Assembly (NCBI RefSeq): GCF_048773025.1 | Contig: NC_133546.1 | Location: 91,963,104-92,027,103 of the forward strand | Reading direction: 5' to 3' | Length of the DNA: 64,000 nt | Source: Camelus bactrianus | Lineage: Eukaryota > Chordata > Mammalia > Artiodactyla > Camelidae | Shown here: positions 34,480-48,069 of the stretch, piece by piece | How positions within the stretch are numbered: the first letter of the stretch is position 1 | How the letters are laid out: each line of letters begins with the position of its first letter | Made by a program: the position numbers and the translations under genes | Notes under the pieces: generated by a model | What the model was told of the DNA's origin: nothing | The model's database searches: none | The model's input: the letters and a program-made list of their open reading frames with translations, nothing else

Positions 34480-35270
34480 GTATGTGCATGTTGTATTTGC
34501 TTCCTCCCCTCCAATTCATTCTTCAAATCCTTCCAATCTTGTCAAGGTCACCAATGACTGGAATGTTGCAGGATCCAACAGACACTCTTCTATCCTCATC
34601 TTGTTTAACCTTTCAGCAGAAGTGGCTTTTGAGCATACCCTCATGCTTTACTGCCTCACTGCCTTTGGTTTCAGGGTCCCCCATGATCTTGGTTCTTCTC
34701 CTACCATTCTGGCAGATGCTGCACTTTTTTGTTGCCCAGTCTTCCTCTACCCAATCTTAGGTTCTCAAGGCTCTGTCCTAGCCCCTCCCATGACTTCAGT
34801 TATCATCTGCATTAGTCAGTATAGGCTGTGTTATGCTATGATCACAAATTAGTCCTGAACTCTCAGGGACTGAACACACAAAAATGGTTTATTTCTTAAA
34901 AGCTTATCACACTCCCCTCTCCAACTTTTATCTCCTCCCTGGAGGAGAATATCTTGAGTTACCAAGTTTCAAGTTATTTCAAATCCAAAATATTCCTTGA
35001 ACCCCACCACTTCTCACAGAAGTGGTCATGTCATTCCCCTGCTCAAAACTATTGAAGATCTTCTCATTACTCTAAGGTAAGTCCAGACCTTCTCCCATGA
35101 CCCACAAGGCTGTGAGTGACCAACCCACTGTGGTATTCTCAAGCTTTATCTCATATCTCACATGATCCTTCCCTGGTGCACTCTGCTCCTGTTGGTCACA
35201 CGGGCATTCCTTCAGTTCCTTGAACACACCAGAGACTCTTTCCTCTGGACCTTGTGTGTTGTTCCAAAAG
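34480..35270 (+). mobile_element. L2 LINE, sense, interrupted
   Basis: 34500-34800 follows the L2 reverse-transcriptase part (TGTCAAGGTCACCAATGACT near 34539, then a degraded 'cctttcagcagaagtggc' segment). 35010-35260 is downstream L2 (GTGGTCATGTCATTCCCCTG near 35022). Between them, 34811-34930 starts GCATTAGTCAGTATAGGCTG and looks like a separate old insertion that I cannot name. Confidence 0.72.
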
Positions 35271-35304
35271 TACTCGTTTTTCCACCTCTGTTTGATTTAA
35301 TTTC

Positions 35305-35395
35305 CGTAGGCAGTATAGTGTCCTGGTGACAGGGGTAGGCTCTGCAGCTGCAGAGTCTAGAACTACCTAAATTTTCTATGCCTCAGTTTGTCCAT
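35305..35395 (+). mobile_element. MIR SINE, sense, partial
   Basis: GGCAGTATAGTGTCCTGGTG near 35309 and CTATGCCTCAGTTTGTCCAT near 35376 match the MIR head and centre, with a deletion between. It lies just outside the retroviral fossil. Confidence 0.6.
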
Positions 35396-35439
35396 TTACT
35401 CAATGAAGAAATCTGTCCCCTGATGTTGGGTCTTAATAC

Positions 35440-38400
35440 CCTGGTTCTTTCTCTCCTTTTAGGGGGTTGTATAGTAGTAAGATGCCTGCAAGGACTAACA
35501 GTCAATTCCAAGTTGTTCAATAGGACTTATGCCAGTTTTACATTGCGTGTGCATGGTGTATGTTCATTAATTTGTAGACAATTATAGATGTGATCAATAG
35601 TTTCATGTTGTTTACATATCATTATCTTAGTAGGAGTAGACGATACACAGCATGAAAGGCAAGAAACTATCACTTTATAAGTTACACAAACTGTAATCAA
35701 AATTGCCAATAGGAGTAACCATGTCCTTCGTAAGGTTTAGGCCAAGATTCTCCTAAACCAAACCATTTTCCTAGTATTTCCCCTAAACTGGGAAGAGGAT
35801 CATTTACAGAAGAAATTTGATTCTTCATTTGTGTCATGAAATCAATTACATCAGAATACATCAAGTAGAACATATTTAGTATGTATTATAGCACAAATTC
35901 TCTCATCAGAAGCAGTCAGAATATCAAGGGCCATGCAGTTTTGTAGGACCACTTTTCTCATCGTGGAGACTTCTGAATTGTGAAACCTATTGGCTTGAGT
36001 ACTATCATTTAATGCTTGCTGAATAACTTTTGTTAAAGCCTCCACGTGATTAATAATACCTTCTATCCCAAGTTAAGGAACGAATATCATGCCCAGATGG
36101 TCGTACCATTGGAAAACTGATCAAAACCCAGTGTGCTTGCATTAAAGGCAAATTGACAAGCTAACCATAGGTGACCTTGAGCCCAAAGGAAACCAATTGT
36201 ACATCTTCCTAATCAACCTGGGGAAAGCCAAGGCCATAAACTGTTCCATAAATCCATTGGGTCCTGTTAGGAACTACAGAGTATTTACCATCTAGTGTAA
36301 AGGAATATTTATGGCCAGGTTCAGAACAAGTGTCATTAACTGGCCAGGTAAGAGGGTCCCACTTAGTGATATTGGCAGTAATGGTAGCTTGCAGGCTTCT
36401 AAATTTAAATTTCTAAGGGCCATTCAATTAAAGTCTTAAAGAGGAGAAATCCATCAAGGTAACCTAGGAGTACTGGACATAGGTAATTGCCATAAACCCA
36501 GCAATTGGATTGATTCCTCACACTTGCAAATGACTGAGCCAAAGGAAGAGACACATTTGGCTCATAAGCAAAAGCATGAGCAATTGTGAGAGTAATTAGT
36601 ATACAGACCTGGTCTGGCATCTTGCATCAGCTATCTTCTTCAGATGTTGTCTTCTCATTCTGGTCTGGTAGTGCTGGTCTTAGTCAAAGTTGGTTGTCAG
36701 AAACAGGAGTTGCAGTCCATTCAGGAGAGGTGGCCTAATATGAGTGACTGTAAGGAGTATTTTACCTCACTCTTTAGAGGAAGGGTTTCCTTATATATCA
36801 AAACACAAATTAAATACCAGTAGTAATTCAGACAAAAAGCAAAAAACAAAAACCAAAAAACAAATTATAACCATATTCATCAGTTCACTCTGTCCTATGT
36901 GACTAATTCTTATTGTTAATCTTCTGTTAATAGTTTCATAAAGCCATTAGGTTTTTCATTAGAATTCTTTAATTTCTTACCCAGTTCAATGGTACGATTT
37001 AAAAGTTATCAGAATCTTGTACTTGTCAAAAAGTCTTTTCTATGAATCTCTTTGAAAATGAAGCAGTTTTTGCAAAAGCATCAGAGTACAACAATAACTG
37101 CCTCTAAGTAACAAAGGCTTAAAACAGTAAGGTTAAAGATCTGATTACAATGCAATTGACAAACTTGGTTATTGTGGCAGTGTATAATATTTTAAGATAA
37201 TAACTAGAATTATCTGATAACAGATAATTCTGATGACTGATAACATTTTACCAGAACATATTCAACTTTTAGAAATATTTATATAATTTCTAGAACATTT
37301 ACATTAATGATCTTTACCCATACAATGTAGCATAAGAAGGTCTACCAGTCATTTTACAATGCTTCCCATGTAATTAAACATACCAAATAAGCTTACTTAG
37401 TGTGATATCTTGCCATGATAAGGAGAAAAAATAGTACTCCTGAGGTATTCCAGGGCCCTTTGGAAAAGTTCAAAGTTAGCTAGAAGTCAAATAAACTTCA
37501 ACTAGAATTTATCTTTGGGAAGTCTATAAAAAATATCAAAAAGATTTCAAAACATTTGGTCAAATAGAATCATAGGTCACTGTGGAACAATACTTACTTA
37601 CTTAACCAAAGTGACAATAAAAGATTTCAAAAACAAATACAGAATGTTAAAACAGATTACTTAAAAGTTGAAGAAACTTTACAATCTGTTATCAAAGCAG
37701 ATTAATGTTCTAAGAAAACTTTGTTCCCTTAACAAAGAGAAAACCATATTCAGGTTTTGTACCACTACACCTTTACAATTAACATTCATTTACTCAATTA
37801 AATTTATTCTAATCTTAGTCAGTCCTGACCACACATAGAATTCCCTCCTAAGGATTCTTTTTTTTTTCCTCGCAAATTCTCTACAATTCTCTATCCATAT
37901 TAATTTGTCCCTTATTTTCTTTTCCCTTAAGAAACTGCATTTACATTCCTTATACCTTATTTTTTCCTTGTGTACAAAGATGTTTTCCTTATTAATTTTA
38001 GTAGTTTTAATTACATATTTTAATTAGAATTCTTAACCTTAAAAACCTTTAGTTTCTAGCAAAAACTACAAAGCAAGTTATTTTGAACTTTTTGTCATTC
38101 TAGCATTTCCTGATTGCCAAATTGATGAATTTATCCTGTAACCCAATTTGTTTCCTCAATGGGGCACATGTCCAGTGAACCCAAATATCTTTAGTTTTCC
38201 TCTAATAAGATAAAAATAGGTGAACTTAGACTTGTTTAGCAATTAATGTTCCAGTAGCTTATTTGGAAATGATCTGGATATTCCATGAATTCTCATCATT
38301 TAACTTAATTTAATAATTTCAAGTTACTAAAAATCTGGAGAAACTATCTGAAGTAGATATGCTAAAACATAATTATTCCAAAAAAGTTAATCTACTCTTA

Positions 38401-41400
38401 TCTCATTTACATTTAATTTACTTTAAAGTTTCATCATTTCAAGTTATTTCCTTGCTGACAAATTTTATAACAGGAATAATGAGGTCTTATTTGACTTCTA
38501 GTAAACCTGGGTACAATAAAAGTATACTTAATGTTGATGACTCTAAAGACATGTCTGTATTAATTAAACCAACAAAGTTAAACTTGTTTTCATTCATTAA
38601 AAATTAATTCTAGATGACATGATTGTGAAATTCATTTGGGTTAGTTTCTTTTTCTGAGTATTTACATCAGTGCTTAATTTCCTTTAAGCCAATTAAGTAG
38701 GGCTCTTTTACAAATTAGTTTTGGCAATACCACACATCTACAACACACATATATAGATACATTCAAAACATAAACAGACACAGAGACCCCATAGTTCCCA
38801 TTCTGAAATTTCAGCCATGAATCAGGTACAATAATACAAAACATATCACTTACAGAAGTGATTAGATTCAAACTGAATTTCTGGCAGATGGAACAAATCA
38901 AGGTCACCCGTTTAGATGGCTAAACACTTTTTACTAATATTTAGAGAAGACACTTAAGGTACATATTTGTCCTTGACAAGCCAAGTTCCAAATTACCTAT
39001 CCTGCCTGTTTATTCTTTGGAAGGCAGCAACCTTCCTGAAATTTGAATTTTAAAAAGATGACCTAGATAAGAGTTCCTGAAGAAGACCAGGTAGAACATT
39101 TGCATCTCAAAGGCACAGGAAGAGAAATGCATGTTCCTCCTAAGAGAACTTTTGTTCCCCTCAAGGCTAGACTCTTTTACTTGCAAGACTCTTAATATAA
39201 ATAGGGGAGGTTTCGGGAATGGCCAAAGTATTGAGGGGCTTTGGATTGTTGCCAGAGCCACATCTATGGTCCTGAAAAGACTGGAGTTGTAAAGCAAGAA
39301 CAGCTGTTTTTAATTCCTCAAAAATTTGAGTGGCTACCTAAATGATATCAAGAGGCTGCCATCCCAATTCACCTGTGTTGGAATGTTTTTCTTTCCTTCA
39401 TTTAGCTTCGGGGAGAAAGCACCTCCAAATTCCTGGCAGGCTCTGAATATCTCCTGCGGTCCTTTTAGTCAGGCTAGTGGCCTCCCATCTTGATAATCCA
39501 TTTACAAAACTTTTGAGGATCCTCCCTGGGTTCAAGAAATTCTTGAACTACGGCCTTTAGTTTGTCCTTGACAGGAAGAGCCTCAAGTGGTCCCACTGCT
39601 AAAGGTAACCTTTTAATAGTGTCTTCAGAGGAGAAAGGCAATTCAGACAGAGGATGACTAGAGTGAGTACTCAGCTAAAGGACGATGGAGGGGAGCAGTA
39701 ATGTCAGTCATAGAGGGTTTTTTGTTTTGGGTAACTTTTATATCATTAATTTTTCACTAGCCTTCTGCAACAAATCTTTCAATGAGGCTTTTTTTTTTTT
39801 AATTTTGAAGCCTTCTGGAGCGTCTGCATACCAATTAAAGTAGGTACAATAGTTTAACTTGTGATTTCTCTAAAATTTTAACAATTTAGAAGTCTTTCCA
39901 ATTCAAAGGATCCAAAGAGCTAGCCCTACCAATATTTCCTCCTGCTTATCTAACTTTAGAAGAATGAAAACCTCTTCCCACTCTTGTTTCCAGTGGACCC
40001 TGCAGACAGGTTCCAGACAGACTGACATGGTAAGAACTTACCTTCTACCAGCTTCCTCTAACTGTGTGCACAAAATTCAGCTTTAGAACGTCAAAAAAAG
40101 AGCCCCATCTTGGCCATTTCAGGGTGAGATTTCCTTTAATTTTCAATTAAGCAGGCGCTTGCAAGCGTACATGAGCCCAGCTGGTACGTCTGTAGGTGGC
40201 TGGCTGGCCTGGGTCTCTTTGGCCTTTGAGGCACAATTTCCCACAATCAATTTGGTAGTTTAATTCAGACATGAGACATAATCTGAACAACTTTCTGAGG
40301 ACAATGTGGCGGGTTATATGTGTGCTGCTTCTGAGCCTAGCTTAACTCCTCAAGGAATTACCCTTGGGTGGGTTCACCTGCTTTATGTGTCTTGGTTTCT
40401 CCCTCCAACAGTCAAAAACCACCATGCGTGCTCAGAACACAAGATGATCAGTCTTTATATCATGTGAGCCCGGAAGGAGAGTATTTCCTTAATGGTTGTA
40501 ATGGGGTTCCCCTGTAGGATCGCTACATGTCACACGGACTGATCCTCAGACACTTCCACTAGGTTCTCAGTCACCTGAGAACGCCTTGTGGCCAGAAGGA
40601 GCCAATGTCTCTTGATGTTTGGAGCTGAATAATACTGTCTCTCATTTCCTAGCAAAAATTTTGTTCAGACCATATATCAACTTGTTTTTCTTTTTTTTTT
40701 TTAATTTAAGCCAAATTTAACAAAAACCCAGCCACATATGTTTCCCTGGGCCTACTGCCCAGACCGCCTAGGTCCCTGCCTAGGAAATGCCCTGGTGCCC
40801 CTTAAGATTCTAAAGTCTAAGGTAAAAACAGCTCAAATAAAATTTTTAGGATCATCACTTAAAACCAATGAAATCTGGATATCAGGATATCAGGAGAACT
40901 CACCAGAACACCCGATTAGTCCCAAGAAGCCAGTGGGGCACAGTGGGCCCATGCTGGAACTGAGCACTGGTTTGGGGTAGACTCCAGGTGTCCTATGATG
41001 GGTAGCTATGACATTCTGTTAATTCTGCCATGCATATGTCAATGAAAAATTAATCAGTAGTCAATCTAAAAAAGAAATAGAAAGTTTTATTGAAGCCAAC
41101 CTGAGGATTATAACCTGGGAGGCAGTCCTTCAGAAAGCTCTGAGGACTGTTCTGCTTATTAGAGGTCAAAACACAGTTATATAAGTTTTTGAGACAAAGG
41201 ATTATGCATCAAATGACATATTAGTGACAGTTGGCACAACCCAGATCTGCACATACAAAGTGAGTAGTGGGTCACCGTGATCCCTGAGAAGATTAAGAAG
41301 GAAAGTTATCTCCTGAGGAGTTATCAAGTAGTGGGTCACCCTGACTCTTTCCAAGATTAAGAAGGACTGCTATCTCCTAAGGAGGTCTGGTTAATGCAGA

Positions 41401-41505
41401 TACACAATATACATGAAAGGGGAGGCAGGAGGCCCAAATGGGCAGAGAAAAATTTTGTTTAAATTTTTCTTGTCTTGCCATAAAAAAGTGAAATGAGTGT
41501 CATCA
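35440..41505 (-). mobile_element. Class I endogenous retrovirus fossil
   Basis: A gammaretrovirus-like provirus fossil on the minus strand, about 6 kb. Parts in its own order: one LTR (41037-41505), a leader, gag-like sequence around 39480-39700, a region around 39010-39300 resembling class I ERV internal sequence, an AT-rich middle (about 36700-38900) in which I see no reverse transcriptase or integrase motif, and an env-like part (about 35500-36620). In env the 36405-36620 frame reads like the start of a surface protein, and 35850-36045 contains LQNCMALDILTAS, the conserved segment of class I transmembrane proteins. I find no second LTR by eye. The copy is clearly broken, with many breaks, and looks old. 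Confidence 0.75.
41037..41505 (-). mobile_element. LTR of the class I ERV fossil
   Basis: Read on the minus strand it begins TGATGACACTCATTTC and ends in TTTTCATTGACA, giving TG...CA ends. A polyadenylation signal lies in TTCAATAAAACTTTC near 41087-41101. About 469 bases. It sits at the 5' side of the retroviral fossil in the element's own orientation. Edges are inferred from the termini alone and no primer-binding site was recognised. Confidence 0.6.
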
Positions 41506-41509
41506 GGAC

Positions 41510-43595
41510 AAACATACACATACACGCTTTCACAGGAAATCCACTTATGGGTTGACTCCAGTACTTAGGAATGTTTTATCATCCCTGGGCTGGAGCCCTG
41601 CACAGCCCCCGTCTCTACAGAGAGCACCCCCACCTTCAGACCTCCTCTGTGGGTCCCCACTTAGCTTTAGAGAGGGTCACCCCTACCCAGAGGGACTGGA
41701 CAGGCCCTTAGTAGAATCCATGCCTTCCGTCCTGGGCTGCAATGATTTCCCACAGCTCACACCCCAAACTCAGGCCTAGTTTAGAATAAGTCTTGGGGGT
41801 ATAGGGTGGGGGCTTCAGCAGGACCTCCAGATAGGCCTCTGTTCTCCCCTCCCAGGCCCTTTGACATCTCCCTGCTGGAGGGAAGGGCTCACTCACTTGT
41901 CACCTCCTTGCAGGTGATCCAGTGGGTACTAATTGGAAAGAAACACAGGCATACAGACAGACATCTGCACATTTCTGAAGAACACAGATTCTCCAAACAG
42001 GGTTGTCTAAATCCTTGTTAAGGAAGAGAAGTGTTTCCTGACACCACAGCCGTTGGCCCAGCTAACCCAAGCCCACTCTGGAGATAGCGTTTACTCTCTT
42101 ATGCAGAGCTGGGTCAGTCCCTCTTTGTTCCTTTTAGTGCTTTCAAGACTTTGCCTCAGGGGCCTGTAGGTGCATAAGAAATGGAAGCCATTACCAGGGT
42201 ACTTACCTCTTAATGGCCACCACTTAGCTACACAAACACCTGGCAGAAGCTTTAAAATGAACGGATTTCTTTTGTCTTGCCTTTTTGAGTGTGGTCACTT
42301 TGCTGGGCAGGGTGCTCTGCTGTAATCTCAGTGGGCCCCAGGGGTTCCAAAGTGAGTATCCTTTAGCCCAAGTAACTGCTTGGGCTGGAGATGCTGATGG
42401 GACAACAGTGGCTGCTCTCCTGGTTACCTATAAAGTGAGCTGAATGATTATTTAACATCTATATCTTTGCCTCCAGCTGAACGCTCCACGTTTGTCCCTG
42501 TATCGCAGAGCCTGGCCCATAGTCAGTGCTTAATGAATATTTAGTTAATGAATCAATCTCCAGAAGTGTGAGTAATCATATTTTCAGAGATACGTGATGA
42601 AAGAATTCAGAGAGCTGAAGCGGCAGGGCCGGCGTCGGGGAGTACAGTGTGAGCAGGAGAGACCGACGCGTTCACTAGGTGGTGAGGACCAGGCGGTAAA
42701 GGACCCTAGCTAGGAGGTGAAAAATTTGTATAGGGTTTGTCCTGCCAGTTCCCATCAGTCCAGGTGGGGAGTTTGCATCTCGAGGCCCAGAGCTGAAACA
42801 CAGACAGAAACTCAGCGTCATGAAGTGACAACTTTCCCAGGGAGGAGGCAGGGGGAGACCAGCCCGAGCAATCACGCTGGTGGGGAAACAGTCCTGGAGA
42901 ACATGGAGGCTGGGATACTGGTGATCAGAGCAGCTGGGAGCAGGAGGCTACCAATTCACAACCCGGGCTACGGGTCCTACGCACAGAAGTGTGGGGTCTG
43001 AGCAGCAGCGCTGGAGTTAACATTGTCAGGTAGGGGCTGTGCATCCCGTCCAGGGCCGGTACTAGGCAACAGGCGTCCGCGGGATGGAAACTGACTTGGC
43101 TGTGGGTAAGCTTACAAACCAAGGGCAGGAAGCCAGGCAGTTCCTGACAGCAGAGGATGATAGAATTGAAAAGGGTGCCTGAACTTTTCTGACCTTCTGG
43201 GCATGGTCCCTTTATTCCTACTCATGTTCCTTTGTTTTTGTTCTTCCTTTTCCTTCTTAACATCAGTTCCATTCTATTACTTCTATTGTTATTATTATTA
43301 AACAGGCAATGTATGAATGCTTTTTTATATTCATTTATATAAGGTTCTGATATACCATTACTTCTCTGAAGTCTAGCTCAGGCCAGTATGTTTAAGAAGT
43401 CCTTCTGACCCTGGCCCCCCATTCTGATGTTTTCATATGTATCTTTGGAACTTCTAATTCTAGTCTTCTTTGAGGGGAGGGTGGGAATCCCATTACTATC
43501 ACCTCAATTACTGTCACTCTGTAAATGTTCTAGGATTTTCATTTATGCTTATTGCAAGCTTTCAATGGCAGGGTCCATTTCCTCGGTAAACCCCA
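41510..43595. other. Mostly unclassified; small L2 pieces
   Basis: An L2-like tail lies at 42500-42545 (CCATAGTCAGTGCTTAATGA). 42600-43160 is GC-richer and purine-rich and may be antisense L2, but this is weak. The frames at 41552-42021 and 42717-43001 have no recognised domain. No exon is supported. Confidence 0.4.
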
Positions 43596-43599
43596 TCAT

Positions 43600-43690
43600 C
43601 AATTCACTCATTCAAAGCACTTGTGGAGCACTTACTCTGTACCAGGTGTTGTTTAATCTACAGATGAATTGCTTTTGGGAGAAGCTACTG
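43600..43690 (-). mobile_element. L2 3' region, antisense
   Basis: Reversed L2 end: CACTCATTCAAAGCACTTGT and GGAGCACTTACTCTGTACCA near 43625. A similar piece lies at about 54510-54600, also followed by an AATTGCTTTTGG-type segment. Confidence 0.6.
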
Positions 43691-43699
43691 AGCAGCACA

Positions 43700-44730
43700 G
43701 AAAAAATATTTATTGTCAGATATCTTTTTGAAAAAAAGAATGAAAGAGGACCGTAGTTAATATTGTGAATGCTGCTTAAGCAACCAAACTCAGTCTGGTT
43801 TACTTTTAGGACTAATCGTTGGTCCAGCCTAACTGGACTGGCCTTTTGCCAGCTCTTTTTGCACAGGCTCAAATGCAGCCCTCTGATACCTGTTCCCTGA
43901 CAGGGAAGTTAGCTGTTCTTGCTAAAGGTCATCTTGCAGGCTGCTGTGGCTTATTGCTCCTAACCGGGGAGAATTCCCTTTAACGGGTTCAATTTTCATA
44001 AAGTCTTTTCTGCTCTTTGGAGCAGCCATAATTTAGTGCCCCCAATTAATTGAGGGAGCTAAAATTTCATACATAGTTAACTACACCTTCAATCAGTATT
44101 TGGTGCCTAGAAAATAAGTCCCCAGTGGCCATTTGCCCCTACAAGTCATGCTGCACCGAAAAATTGGTGCCTGTTCACAGACCGTTTCTCCTTCAAATGT
44201 TCAAGTTCAACAATGATAGCAGTCGGCCAAGTGGAGAGTGTTTCCAAGAAAAAGCACGCTCAATGCCACTCTAGGGTATCCAACAGAGAAATGGAAGTGA
44301 CTTTAACTTCCTCCAGGTAGATGAGTCAATGGTTATATTATCCATGCTCAACCCATGCTAAATGAGTGAGGGTCCCCAAGAAGCTATCCATTTTTTTCCA
44401 ATGGGTTGTAACTGTTTGGTAGAAGCAGTTACTCAACCCAGTTGCTGACAAGCCTTCACCAATTATGGGTTGTTCAGATGTGGCAGCTCACCCTCAGTAC
44501 TCCTTCAAACACCTGGGAAGAAATATTTTTTAAATGTTCACACAGATTTCTGACCAAGATGGCCACTGTGGGGAAGGGACAGTGTCCTGGCTGGGAAGTC
44601 AAGAGTTTGGGGCTCTGGATCCGGCTCCGCCACTGATTCCTCCTTGTGTGAACTTGGAACTTGGCCCCTCCCCAAATCCTGTCTGTTTCCCCAACTCCAG
44701 GACACTCATCTTTGCCAGCCATCACCACAC
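43700..44730. other. No gene or clear element
   Basis: About 1 kb with no recognised repeat. Chance frames overlap on both strands at 44442-44755. Nothing supports a gene. Confidence 0.45.
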
Positions 44731-44734
44731 ATTT

Positions 44735-45210
44735 GGGAGAGAACTGAAAATACATCCAGACAACGAATGCTCATAGCTGCATTATTCATATTAGTGCAAA
44801 AATGGAAACAACCCAGATGTCCATCAACTGGCAAATGGATAAACAAAACACAGTATGCTCACACAATGGAATATTATTCGGCCAAAAAGAGGAATGGAGT
44901 ATGGATCCGTGTAACAACACGGATGAAACTTGAATACATCATGCAAGTTGAAAGAAGCCAGGTGCAAAAGGCCACACATTTCATGATTCCATTTATATGA
45001 AATGTCCAGAATAGGCAAATTCATAGAGACAGAAGATTAGTAGTTGATCGGATCTAGAGGAAGGGGGATTGGGAGCAACTGCTTGATGAATACGAAGTTT
45101 CCTTTTGGAGTATGATGAAAATGTTCTGGAATTGGATGGTGGTGATGGTTGCACAACTTTGTGAATATACAAAAAACCACTGAATTGTACTATTTAAAAT
45201 AAAAGAATCA
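44735..45210 (+). mobile_element. LINE-1 3' end, 5'-truncated
   Basis: Sense L1 tail: ACCCAGATGTCCATCAACTG near 44811, CAATGGAATATTATTCGGCC near 44864, TCCATTTATATGAAATGTCC near 44988, ending in ACTGAATTGTACTATTTAAA near 45179. It resembles the L1 at 13.5 kb. I see no clear flanking duplication. Confidence 0.85.
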
Positions 45211-45214
45211 CCAA

Positions 45215-45342
45215 AGTAACTTGTTGAAAATAAAAATCCCAGTCCCCTCCCTATAGATCTGCAATTGGAAAGTCTGGAGTAGGTGCTGGATAATCTAAAT
45301 TTTTTAACAAGTAGCCAGATAACTCTAATTGTCAGATACATT
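45215..45342 (-). mobile_element. MER5A-like DNA transposon remnant
   Basis: Reversed MER5A order: ACTTGTTGAAAATAAAAATC near 45219, a 'cagtcccctccctatagatc' segment, then TTTTTTAACAAGTAGCCAGA near 45300. MER5A is a non-autonomous hAT-Charlie element. Confidence 0.6.
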
Positions 45343-45344
45343 TA

Positions 45345-48065
45345 TAAGACACTGTAGTAATAACTTTTTCCCGAGGGTTCCTCCAGGTCTCTACTGCTTG
45401 ACTTCTCTGCTATTCTCATTACCCATTTAGTTATCCATGCCCCATGCACTGCGCACTGAATCAGTGCACCAGACAACCCCCCCCCCCGGGGAGGGACAGG
45501 TGGGTGGTATCGCCAGTTCTCGTCCTAGTGCATCTTACATCCTTGAGGACAAGGGATGCTTCTAAGTGCCTTTTAAATTTTAATTCACATTCTATTAAAA
45601 AACTAAACAAACTATTTTAAAGAAAGAGCCTAGCACATCTACTTAATAAAAATCTTTTTTAGGTGAAAAAAAAAGATCAGGACATCACGATGTGGCTTTC
45701 AACCAAATTTCTCTCTTTGGGTCTAGTTCTGCCGAGTCCACGGCCGACTTTCACTGTCCCTTTGGTTAAATTAATAACTGAGAGACCCACTGGTCTTTCG
45801 GAGGAGCACAGCAATACAGAAGACTCCACACTGAGATATCATTTCTGAGGCAGCTCCAGGCCCCGGCAACACAGAAGGCTGAATACATTGGAGGTTTGGG
45901 GGAAAGCCATCCTAGCTCACTGGTGGGAGGGGGCCTCACAGCAGATGCCTCTCTTGGCACTCGGAAGGAGCTGCTTCTCACACTATCAGTCGCTGTCAGA
46001 AAGCCTTGAAACTTCTGAGGTTGGCCTTGAGAAAGAAATGAAACCACTACACAGTGGTGAGATGGACATTTCAGAAAGGGTGCTGTGCTAGTCATACTTA
46101 AGGTTTGGAGACAAATTGCTCGAAATGATGCTGATGTTTTCAAATGCCATAGAAAAACGTCTCTTCTCCAGCAAGAGGACGCACTCAGTAAATTTCTACA
46201 ATTGAGGAAAAAGAAAAGACAGCAGAAGGCTTAAAAAAGGGAGGGAGCCACCAAAAGAGTTCACAGAGTTTCAGAATTGCTGGCTAATTCTGCTGCCCAT
46301 CTTCTCTGCATCTCGGGAGCCCAGGGGTCTTCAAAGGGGTTCTGCAGAGCAAGAGAAGCAAGATTACAAGAGGAGGAGAGAACGATGCAACCAAACCATT
46401 AACTTTTCCTGCAAAAGTATTCTTGCTTTGGATAGAACTACCAAAGACCACCCCCCCCTTTTTAACTAGAGTACCAGAAGGCTCATGAAGCTTTTCTGGT
46501 TCAATCCCCCTGCATCTTGTCAGAACTAGGCAGGGCAAACTAGAGCGCAAAGCCCCATCTAGGGACTTCCATCCATCTGGCTGGCTATGCAGGGACCCAC
46601 CCTTATTTCTCTCCTCTCCCTTTTCACTTTTCTCTCTCCACCTCTTATCTACTCTGCCTTGGGCCCTGATCTATGGACCAAGGAATCAGAGAAGAGTTAG
46701 CCTTGGTCCTTGCCCACAGGGACCACATAGCCTGTGGGGGGACACAGACAGCAGACAAATGAATGCCAGGCAAAATGATCCCTACTGTAACAGCGTGTGC
46801 AGAGGAGCCTGGACTTTATGCATTTGTATGGGCTTTTCCAGGAGTGTAAGATGCAAAGGAAAGTGACTTGCTGGTTTTCACTGGGGACTCCTGGTCCATC
46901 GTTTTTTCCTTCTTGCTCTGCTCTGTGGCCAGTTAGCCGCAGCAAACATCCTAGGAGGTATTGTTTGTGGGAAACAGATTAAATGTTTCAAATTAAATGC
47001 AGGCAGTGGAGGATTATGGAAAGTTTGTTTTAAGGAGCAGGGGAGTCTTTCTTCCTTTTTTTTTTTTTCAGGGAGAGACTGCCCTGATTCTCAGAATGCC
47101 ATGAAGTAAGGACACCTGTTTCCTTCCTTGGAGGAAATGATTTTTAAAAAGCAAGACCTCTTCCAGATTTCTGAGGGCGCCTAGGTTCTTGGATGGTTGT
47201 GAAATGAATGTTTTCCGGATAGAAATGTGCCTGCTAGAAATCGTAGAATAAGAAGGCATCTCTCTGACTGCTAAATACTTGGGCTGTGGATTAAAAACTT
47301 GGGTTGTGACACGCTGGAATTACGGCTCAGAGTCTCTTGCTTTCTGTCTTCTGTGCTGCAGGGTGTAACGGTGCAGGGAGCTTGCTAATTTACACACTGC
47401 TGTGTGTCACAGCCCCCAGCTTGGAGAAGTCGGGCCAGGGTAGCAGGCAATGTTTGACAGCTGACCTCAGGGGTGACTTAGAGTTTGGGGTGATTAATGT
47501 TTATTCAGATCTTATCTAACGGACTCCTTGATTGTACAGAACTGGGAAAATTAGATCTGGACAAGCTCTGTAATATCTTCTTCCTGGAAAAAGACACTGT
47601 TAAATAGGTCCTTTAGTCTAGTTTAAGTTGATCAAGCAATGCTTGTATATACATTATGATTTTCCTCTTTTGACTATAAAATCTGAAGAAATGGTAATAC
47701 AGCCATGCGATATGGCAAGTAATCTGATGAGAAAAACAGAGACATACTGCTTATTTCTCACTTTTTTCTCGTGTAACTGAATGCCCTTCCCGCCTTTAGT
47801 TGTTTCCTTGTGATTTTGTGCCACAGTTTAACACTGCACATGTCCTAATTCTGCAGTATGGTTTGCTGAGTATCTCTAGGCGTGGGGAATAGAGCTGAAA
47901 TAAAATGTATTTTTAGCCCACGGTTAACTCCTGATTGCCCATGCACAGACGTGCCGTGCTGCCAAGGACGTGGGCTTTTGCAGGAAGCAGAAGCTGGGCC
48001 AGGGCCCTAGTCGTGCCCTTCAGGTAATAAGTGTTCATCCCACAGCCGCCATTTTTCACTTATTC
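45345..48065. other. Mostly unclassified sequence
   Basis: A poly-C run of 13 or so lies at about 45476-45488. A short antisense L2-like piece may lie at 46690-46800. A poly-T run is at 47057-47069. The minus-strand frame 45766-46143 (126 codons) is long but has no recognised domain and no splice support. Otherwise nothing seen. Confidence 0.4.
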
Positions 48066-48069
48066 AGTG

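Noticed and set aside
45766-46143. 126-codon minus-strand ORF
   Set aside because: No known domain, no paired splice sites, low-complexity composition. A gene cannot be supported from the sequence alone.
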